A stretch of DNA of 11,181 bases from Alphaproteobacteria bacterium UBA2954 (GTDB lineage Bacteria > Pseudomonadota > Alphaproteobacteria > Puniceispirillales > Puniceispirillaceae): positions 2,682 through 13,862 of the forward strand of contig DEBO01000005.1 in NCBI GenBank assembly GCA_002348585.1, written 5' to 3'. The notes beneath the pieces were generated by a model. It was not told the DNA's origin, made no database searches, and worked only from the letters and a program-made list of their open reading frames with translations. Of this stretch, positions 5,911 to 11,181 are shown in pieces. The position numbers and the translations under genes are program-made. Every line of letters starts with the position of its first letter. Positions within the stretch are counted from its first letter, which is position 1.

Positions 5911-6707
5911 TTTATAACGCTCTATCAATTGCTGGGTCTGACCCATCTGGCGGCGCAGGTATTCAAGCTGATTTAAAGTCATTTTCGGCGCAAGGTGTTT
6001 ACGGTATGGCCGTCATCACTGCCCTGACCGCACAGAATACAACCGGCGTTTCACAAATTCACAAACCATCTCCAGATTTTGTTGCTGAGCAAATCAGAAT
6101 GGTAGCCGCAGATGTGAGGATAGATGCGATCAAAATTGGCATGATCGCTGATACGGTGATTGCGAACGCAGTTGCGGAAGAAGTTGGGGCCTTATCAGAC
6201 GTGCCGGTTATTCTTGATCCTGTTATGATTGCTAAAGGGGGTGCACCCCTGCTTGCTGAGGAGGCTATGTCATGTTTATGTGAGGAATTAGTGCCGCTGG
6301 CAGATATTTTGACGCCGAATCTACCAGAGGCAGCAGCTCTTCTGAATAAAAAGACAGCGCAGAATAAAGATGAAATGTTTCAGCAGGCCAAGGAGCTTCT
6401 GACTCTGGGGCCACGAGCCATTTATTTAAAAGGCGGGCATTTTGATGGCCCTTACAGCCCTGACCTGTTTATGAGCAAGACAGAGATGCGGTGGTTTGAG
6501 GCTACGCGACTACAGACAAAAAATACCCATGGCACTGGATGCAGCCTATCTGCCGCAATTGCAGCAAATTATGCAAAAGGCCTAACGCCTGAACAGGCCT
6601 GTGCAACAGCAAAAGCCTTTATCACAGCTGCCATTTCAGAAGCTGACAGCCTCACCGTTGGAACTGGACATGGTCCAATTCATCATTTCCATCACCTATG
6701 GGCATAA
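5907..6707 (+). CDS. thiD: Hydroxymethylpyrimidine/phosphomethylpyrimidine kinase
   Basis: ThiD carries out two ATP-dependent phosphorylations, HMP to HMP-P and then to HMP-PP, supplying the pyrimidine half of thiamine. The 266 residues match the usual family length. Motifs of the ribokinase-like fold are SIAGSDPSGGAGIQADLK (7-24), ALTAQNTTGV, IKIGMI, VILDPVMIAKGG, LTPNLPEAAALL, YLKGGHFDG, and the catalytic anion-hole segment THGTGCSLSAAIAA with cysteine 212. The ATG overlaps the thiE stop (ATGA), implying coupling. There is no ThiE fusion, as found in some bacteria. It lies immediately before the transport genes, consistent with phosphorylating imported HMP as soon as it enters. Confidence 0.96.
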   Translation: MIYNALSIAGSDPSGGAGIQADLKSFSAQGVYGMAVITALTAQNTTGVSQIHKPSPDFVAEQIRMVAADVRIDAIKIGMIADTVIANAVAEEVGALSDVPVILDPVMIAKGGAPLLAEEAMSCLCEELVPLADILTPNLPEAAALLNKKTAQNKDEMFQQAKELLTLGPRAIYLKGGHFDGPYSPDLFMSKTEMRWFEATRLQTKNTHGTGCSLSAAIAANYAKGLTPEQACATAKAFITAAISEADSLTVGTGHGPIHHFHHLWA

Positions 6708-6756
6708 AATTCCCTGCAACAGGTTCACCAAGATTGAAATAAGGAAATAGAGCACA

Positions 6757-7704
6757 ATGAATAAGAGAAATTTTTTGATTTTTTTATGTATCTTTACTTT
6801 TTTTGGGCGCCCGCTCTATGCAGCAGAGAAGATCACTGTTCTTTTAGATTGGTTTGTGAACCCGGATCATGGACCGTTAATCATCGCTCAGGAAAACGGA
6901 TATTTTGCTGATCAGGGTCTTGAAGTTGAGATTATTGCCCCGGCAGACCCTTCTGCACCGCCAAAGCTAGTGGCTGCTGGACAGGCAGACATCGCCATCA
7001 GCTATCAACCACAATTACATCTTCAGATTGCAGAGGGGCTACCTCTCGTCAGAATCGGCACTCTGGTCGCCACACCCCTGAATTGTCTTCTTGTTCTGGA
7101 AAAGGGACCTGTAAAAACACTTGCAGATCTAAAGGGACGAAAAATTGGGTTTTCTGTTGCAGGTGTGGAAGAGGCACTTTTATCCGGAATGCTCAGCCCT
7201 CACGGTGTTGACCTCAATGATATTGAGTTGATCAATGTTAATTTTTCTCTATCCCCCGCGATTATGTCGGGACAGGTTGATGCTGTTATTGGAGCATTTC
7301 GCAACTTTGAGCTGAATCAGATGGATATTGAAGGCGAGAAGGGACGCTGTTTCTTTCTGGAGGAAGAAGGAATACCAGCCTATGATGAGCTGATTTATGT
7401 AGCTAATCCTAAGCGAATGAATATTGAGCAGATAAGACGGTTTATTAAGGCTACAGAGCTGGCCACGCAATATATCATCAATAATCCTGATAAAAGTTGG
7501 GACATTTTTTCAGGAACAGCGAAAGAATTGCAGAATGAACTGAATGAGCGGGCATGGGTAGATACTTTGCCTCGCTTTGCATTGCGTCCAGCTGCTTTTG
7601 ATAAGGGGCGTTATCTTGACTTTCAATCCTTCTTGAAAAATTCTGGCTTAATTACCACAGAGGCTGACATTTCGGACATCGCCATCGATATCAGCACTGA
7701 TTAG
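6757..7704 (+). CDS. thiY: ABC transporter periplasmic binding protein for thiamine pyrimidine precursor
   Basis: This is an NMT1/THI5-like substrate-binding protein of the ThiXYZ uptake system, 315 residues long. It has a clear signal peptide: K3-R4, a hydrophobic core FLIFLCIFTFFG and a likely cut after PLYA at about 22-23. The mature domain begins KITVLLDWFVNPDHGPLIIA and continues ENGYFADQGLEVEII, ADPSAPPKLVAAGQADIAI, LKGRKIGF and VDAVIGAFRNFE. These are hallmarks of HMP-type binding proteins, with the conserved DWF-N-H ligand region at the start. AAGGA (6741-6745) supports the ATG. It follows thiD by 49 nt in the same operon. The ligand may be HMP, its amino form or the formylamino derivative FAPy. 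No tenA or deacylase gene is adjacent to decide this. Confidence 0.9.
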   Translation: MNKRNFLIFLCIFTFFGRPLYAAEKITVLLDWFVNPDHGPLIIAQENGYFADQGLEVEIIAPADPSAPPKLVAAGQADIAISYQPQLHLQIAEGLPLVRIGTLVATPLNCLLVLEKGPVKTLADLKGRKIGFSVAGVEEALLSGMLSPHGVDLNDIELINVNFSLSPAIMSGQVDAVIGAFRNFELNQMDIEGEKGRCFFLEEEGIPAYDELIYVANPKRMNIEQIRRFIKATELATQYIINNPDKSWDIFSGTAKELQNELNERAWVDTLPRFALRPAAFDKGRYLDFQSFLKNSGLITTEADISDIAIDISTD

Positions 7705-7719
7705 AAATAGATTTAACCC

Positions 7720-8475
7720 ATGGTCAACCTGAAACATCAGCCTATTTATAATGAGGTTCACATAAATGGCAGCGTCACGCTGTCTGGAACAGCGATCTTG
7801 GATAATATCAATCTGACTATAAAGGCCGGGCAATGGACTGCGTTACTAGGTCAGTCAGGTTCCGGCAAATCAACCCTCTTAAGACTTATCGCGGGGTTAG
7901 ATACAGGTGCTGACTTTACCGGCTCAATTACGTGTTCACCACAAGTTAACCTGTCCGGCAATGTCAGCTATATGGCTCAGGATGATTTGCTTCTGGACTG
8001 GGCAAACGTACTTCAGAATGTTTGTCTTGGCGCAAGATTGCGGGGGCAGGGTAGTGACGAGATAAAAGCGAGACGTATAATTCAAAAAGTGGGGCTCAAA
8101 CAGCATGCTCATAAGCGACCGCAGTCTTTGTCTGGTGGACAACGGCAACGGGTTGCACTTGCCCGCACTTTGATGGAGCAAAAATCAATAATTTTGCTTG
8201 ATGAGCCGTTTTCTGCGCTTGATGCTCGCACACGCACAGATATGCAGGATCTAGCCGCAGAACAGTTCAAAGAGCGGACTGTAATTTTGGTGACGCATGA
8301 TCCGGGTGAGGCGGTGCGACTGTGCCAGTCTATTTATCTGTTACAGGACTGTTCTATAAATTCGATTAACGCACTTTCACCGCCTTTCCCCAAATCCATT
8401 AATGATAAAGCCATGTTTGCGCTTCAGTCTGCATTAATGACCCAGATCCGGCAAAGTGAGCGAGCGGACATATGA
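7720..8475 (+). CDS. thiZ: ABC transporter ATP-binding protein of the thiamine-precursor system
   Basis: This cytosolic ATPase drives import of the pyrimidine precursor with ThiX and ThiY. The 251 residues hold a complete cassette: Walker A GQSGSGKST (44-52), Q-loop glutamine 87 in MAQDDLLLDW, signature SGGQRQR (138-144), Walker B with D161-E162 (ILLDEPFSALD) and the switch histidine 193 (VTHDPGEA). The Q-loop context and length match the nitrate/taurine/HMP class of importers. The ATG at 7720 lies 15 nt after the thiY stop without a good ribosome binding site (AGAAATAG only), so re-initiation is likely. The 3' end overlaps thiX by 4 nt. The symbol rests mainly on its position between thiY and the permease; naming of ThiX and ThiZ is swapped in some annotations. 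Confidence 0.88.
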   Translation: MVNLKHQPIYNEVHINGSVTLSGTAILDNINLTIKAGQWTALLGQSGSGKSTLLRLIAGLDTGADFTGSITCSPQVNLSGNVSYMAQDDLLLDWANVLQNVCLGARLRGQGSDEIKARRIIQKVGLKQHAHKRPQSLSGGQRQRVALARTLMEQKSIILLDEPFSALDARTRTDMQDLAAEQFKERTVILVTHDPGEAVRLCQSIYLLQDCSINSINALSPPFPKSINDKAMFALQSALMTQIRQSERADI

Positions 8476-9254
8476 ACCAGAATAAATCGCGGTATTCAAG
8501 CTTGATTTACAGTCTAGCTGCTCTTGCCGGACTGATTGTTGTCTGGCAAGGGGTTGTCCTATTCACAGGTGTACCGCGCTTTATTCTGCCGCCACCAGCG
8601 CTTGTTTTTTCAGCCTTTGTTGAAAATTGGCGTTTGATTACAGATCATGGGCTGGTCACATTTATTGAGGTGATACTAGGACTTATAATTGGCATTATTT
8701 TAGGTATAGCCACAGCTCTGCAACTTGAAATATCACCTACTGCTAGGTTATTTTTGCGTCCGATACTTGTGTTCAGCCAGGCCATACCTGTATTTGCGCT
8801 GGCGCCTGTGCTTACCCTATGGCTTGGCTATGGATTGATTTCCAAGGTCACCATGGCCGTGTTAATCATTTATTTTCCTGTTACTTCTGCTTTTTTTGAT
8901 GGGTTGAGAAAAACACCCTCGGGCCTCCTTGATCTCGCAAAGGTCATGCAAGCCACAAATCTGCGCACATTGTTTTACTTAAAAATTCCGGCTGCAATGC
9001 CTTCATTATTATCTGGGATCAGGCTTGCAGCAGTATATGCGCCAATCGGCGCAACCATAGGAGAGTGGGTTGGATCATCAGAAGGGCTGGGCTATCTCAT
9101 GCTTCTTGCAAATGGTCGGGTAAAAACAGATTTAATGTTTGCTGCATTATTCACACTAGGTGCGTTGTCTATTGCTCTTTATGGCATCATAAATGTAACT
9201 ATAAACAAATTTTTATTCATTTATGAAAACTCGTCTAACAACAATGCTTTTTGA
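8472..9254 (+). CDS. thiX: ABC transporter permease of the thiamine-precursor system
   Basis: This is the inner-membrane channel subunit, 260 residues, of the binding-protein-dependent (BPD_transp_1) permease family. About six membrane segments are visible, including SLAALAGLIVVWQGVVLF near the N-terminus, EVILGLIIGIILGIATAL, and ALAPVLTLWLGYG followed by VTMAVLIIYFPVTSAFF. The EAA-type loop that contacts the ATPase lies at about residues 150-185 (DLAKVMQATNLRTLFYLKIP then AAMPSLLSGIRLA). A last helix lies near FAALFTLGALSIALYGIINV. The ATG overlaps the thiZ stop (ATGA). It is the final gene of the operon. No convincing intrinsic terminator follows, only a 5-bp stem at 9275-9296. Confidence 0.88.
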   Translation: MNQNKSRYSSLIYSLAALAGLIVVWQGVVLFTGVPRFILPPPALVFSAFVENWRLITDHGLVTFIEVILGLIIGIILGIATALQLEISPTARLFLRPILVFSQAIPVFALAPVLTLWLGYGLISKVTMAVLIIYFPVTSAFFDGLRKTPSGLLDLAKVMQATNLRTLFYLKIPAAMPSLLSGIRLAAVYAPIGATIGEWVGSSEGLGYLMLLANGRVKTDLMFAALFTLGALSIALYGIINVTINKFLFIYENSSNNNAF

Positions 9255-9718
9255 TTCTAAACTGTCTAAAAATTCTGACACGAAATATTAAGTCAGCTTA
9301 GGCAAGAAGCGCAAAATAATTTTTCCTATGTTTCTGTTCACCTTTATTCTCTCTCTTTAAATTGGGGGGCGCGTGTCACATGTCATTGTCCTGCTGTGTA
9401 TATTATATTCCAAAGTAAAATCAACCCACCTCTGAAGAACAAGAGAATGTGACTGTGTCATTTAAGTATGGTAAAATCTATTTTGCTCAGCTTGTTACTA
9501 GATGTGCCGTATAGCTAATATTAAACGCTTCTTTTCAATCACTTGTACTCATAATTTAGAGTTTTACAATAAAATTATTGAGTGAATAAACGCCACAACT
9601 GCAAAAATCCTTTTGCTATTTGTGTCATCCCTAAATAAGACTAATTTTGCACTCTTTTTGTTTGGGTAAAGATATAAGAGAGGCGTACTGTTCGAACTTA
9701 TTTTTTTGAGAAGGTCAA
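9255..9718 (+). other. A+T-rich intergenic spacer between the thi operon and a peptide transporter gene
   Basis: No reading frame or RNA gene is convincing in these 464 bases. The word TGTGTCAT occurs twice (9454-9461 and 9621-9628), and two adjacent related words, TGTCACA and TGTCATT, lie at 9374-9387. They are candidates for a regulator's binding sites but are short. A promoter-like element lies near the right end. Confidence 0.5.
9647..9678 (+). promoter_or_regulatory. Candidate promoter of the peptide transporter ATPase gene
   Basis: TTGCAC (9647-9652) is followed after 18 bases by GATATA (9671-9676), or after 20 by TATAAG (9673-9678). A start near 9683 would give a leader of about 35 nt containing the ribosome binding site GAGAAGG (9708-9714). 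Confidence 0.35.
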
Positions 9719-11181
9719 ATGGCAAGCAAACAGAAAAATAAAATACTTGAAATTAAAAATTTAACAATAAAACTCCCTAAAAGAGCAGACCGTGAATTAG
9801 CGGTTGAAAACGTAAGTTTAGATATTTTCCGAAACGAGATTCTATGTATTGTTGGCGAAAGTGGCTCAGGAAAATCTATCATGAGCAGCGCCATAATGAG
9901 AGATGTACCCGATGCCCTAGAGGTTTCTTCTGGTAAAATAGTTTTTAAAGGTAAAGATATCTTAAAAATGACAAGAAAAGAAATTAACTCGCTGAGGGGT
10001 GATAAGATTTCAATGATTGGTCAAGAACCAATGGCTGCTCTAAATCCAAGTATAAAAGTTGGCCGACAGGTAGATGAAGTATTTGAATTGCATCAATCAA
10101 ATTTAAACCCCGAACAAAGGAAACTTGAAACATTAAAATTGTTTGAACAGATGGGATTACCTAAGCCAGAGCGCATATATAATAGTTATCCGCATCAGAT
10201 ATCAGGTGGTCAGAGTCAAAGGGTTGTTATTGCAATGGCTCTTGCATGCAAGCCAGATATTCTTATTGCTGACGAACCCACTACCGCTCTTGATGTTACA
10301 ACACAGGCAGAAATACTTAAATTATTTAATGACCTTCGTAATTTATATGACAACGCGGTTATTTTTATTACTCATGATTTCGGTGTTGTTGCCGATATAG
10401 CCGACAGAGTAGCAGTGATGTGCTGGGGGAGGGTGGTTGAAGAGGGAAAGAAAAACGAAATTTTGATGAAACCCCAAGACCCATACACAAAATTATTAGT
10501 AGATGCGATGCCTTCTTTGGAAGCACTTCGGAGGCCTAAATCCAAAAGAAATCAAGAGGCATTAATAAGGGTAGCTAACCTTCACAAAATTTATGGAAAA
10601 GATGACACCCAGGTTCATGCCGTAAATGATGTAAGTTTTGCGCTTAAGGCTGGTGAGACACTTGGTATTGTTGGGGAGAGCGGCTCAGGTAAGTCTACAT
10701 TGGCAAAATCCATCATACGTCTTGTTGAACCGAGCTCGGGCGCAGTAACACTGAATGAGCAAGATTTCTTAAATTTGACTGGAAACGAGCTCGTAAAAGC
10801 ACGAAAAAATATTCAAATGGTATTTCAGGATCCATTTGGCTCATTGAATCCTTCTCAAACCGTAGAATATATGATCACGCGAGGGATGATGCTTCAAGGA
10901 ATTGACAGAAGCACTGCGAGGCAAAAAACATTAGAATTGCTCGAGAAGGTTGGGTTGTCATCGGCTGCACTCAAGAGAAAACCTCGGAACTTTTCAGGTG
11001 GGCAAAGACAACGGATTGGGATTGCTAGAGCTTTATCTTTAGGCCCTGATGTTATCATCGCTGATGAAAGTGTATCTGCTTTAGATTTGTCTGTGCAAAA
11101 ACAAGTACTAATATTACTCAACCAACTACAAAAACAATTTAAGATGGCTATTATTTTTATAACACATGACCTTAGGGTTGC
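9719..11181 (+). CDS. Peptide-type ABC transporter ATP-binding protein, two fused cassettes (3' end outside window)
   Basis: From ATG 9719, preceded by GAGAAGG, the frame stays open to the right edge (487 full codons). It encodes two ABC ATPase cassettes in tandem, like fused DppD-DppF proteins such as GsiA or YejF. Cassette 1: Walker A GESGSGKS (46-53), QEPMAALNPS, signature SGGQSQR (162-168), Walker B D185-E186 (ADEPTTALDV), switch histidine 219. It is followed by the family's typical segment DPYTKLLVDAMPSL. Cassette 2: GESGSGKST (319-327), FQDPFGSLNPS, SGGQRQR (426-432), D449-E450 and histidine 483. It would power import of dipeptides, oligopeptides or related compounds, with permease and binding-protein genes probably beyond the window. 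The second Walker B continues DESVSALDL, where DEPVSALD is usual. The 5' end is strikingly A+T-rich (14 G/C in 60 bases at 9721-9780). Confidence 0.92.
   Translation, partial: MASKQKNKILEIKNLTIKLPKRADRELAVENVSLDIFRNEILCIVGESGSGKSIMSSAIMRDVPDALEVSSGKIVFKGKDILKMTRKEINSLRGDKISMIGQEPMAALNPSIKVGRQVDEVFELHQSNLNPEQRKLETLKLFEQMGLPKPERIYNSYPHQISGGQSQRVVIAMALACKPDILIADEPTTALDVTTQAEILKLFNDLRNLYDNAVIFITHDFGVVADIADRVAVMCWGRVVEEGKKNEILMKPQDPYTKLLVDAMPSLEALRRPKSKRNQEALIRVANLHKIYGKDDTQVHAVNDVSFALKAGETLGIVGESGSGKSTLAKSIIRLVEPSSGAVTLNEQDFLNLTGNELVKARKNIQMVFQDPFGSLNPSQTVEYMITRGMMLQGIDRSTARQKTLELLEKVGLSSAALKRKPRNFSGGQRQRIGIARALSLGPDVIIADESVSALDLSVQKQVLILLNQLQKQFKMAIIFITHDLRV

Noticed and set aside
9271..9330. 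A possible terminator after thiX
   Set aside because: The only stem (CTGAC/GTCAG, 9275-9279 with 9292-9296) is 5 bp with a 12-base loop and no T run directly after it.
9685..9700. GTTCGAAC near 9691 as a duplicated tRNA end or attachment site
   Set aside because: Only the short TTCGAA core is shared with the tRNA T loop. The flanking bases do not match, so it is chance.
10143..10400. An 85-codon + strand frame rich in leucine and isoleucine
   Set aside because: It is a shifted frame inside the first cassette of the peptide transporter ATPase, which carries all the ABC motifs.
1..11181. CRISPR arrays, insertion sequences, rRNA genes or other tRNAs
   Set aside because: No regularly spaced repeats, transposase-like reading frames, ribosomal RNA segments or second cloverleaf were seen on either strand.

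Overview
The window looks like a piece of an alphaproteobacterial chromosome. The gyrA-coaD order with a 4-nt stop/start overlap, the canonical GyrA box and the general protein character all fit. G+C is moderate in the housekeeping part (31 of 60 bases in one gyrA line) and drops in the intergenic DNA and at the start of the last gene. I cannot name the genus. A marine, vitamin-scavenging lineage would fit the thiamine salvage genes, but that is inference.

Left (1-2424): the 3' part of gyrA, cut by the window edge, then coaD, then a tRNA-Lys(TTT) gene with its own plausible sigma70 promoter and a perfect 12-bp intrinsic terminator.

Middle (2425-4300): accessory-looking DNA. It holds one small + strand gene with a very strong ribosome binding site (2634-2936, function unknown). 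A stretch of more than 1 kb follows in which only broken reading frames can be recognised. It ends in two short membrane-protein genes on the - strand. One looks intact (3970-4158). The other carries an in-frame TAG at 3771-3773, after which a second hydrophobic segment continues in the same frame. Just beyond it a second - strand gene (3392-3684) is recognisable only if a stop and a one-base loss in a T run are allowed for. The area therefore looks like a decaying locus, unless these are sequencing errors.

Right centre (4303-9254): a compact six-gene thiamine salvage and uptake operon, preceded by a promoter, a textbook TPP riboswitch and a hairpin that would bury the ribosome binding site of the first gene. 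ThiM phosphorylates the thiazole alcohol, ThiD phosphorylates the pyrimidine (HMP) twice, and ThiE joins the two into thiamine phosphate. ThiY (periplasmic binding protein), ThiZ (ATPase) and ThiX (permease) import the pyrimidine or a related compound. Three of the five gene junctions overlap (thiM/thiE, thiE/thiD, thiZ/thiX), pointing to one transcript with translational coupling. No de novo genes (thiC, thiG, thiS) are in the window, so this locus is a salvage module.

Right edge (9255-11181): about 460 bases of A+T-rich spacer with a candidate promoter, then a peptide-type ABC transporter ATPase with two complete ATP-binding cassettes in one chain. It is open to the right edge and so lacks its C-terminus here.
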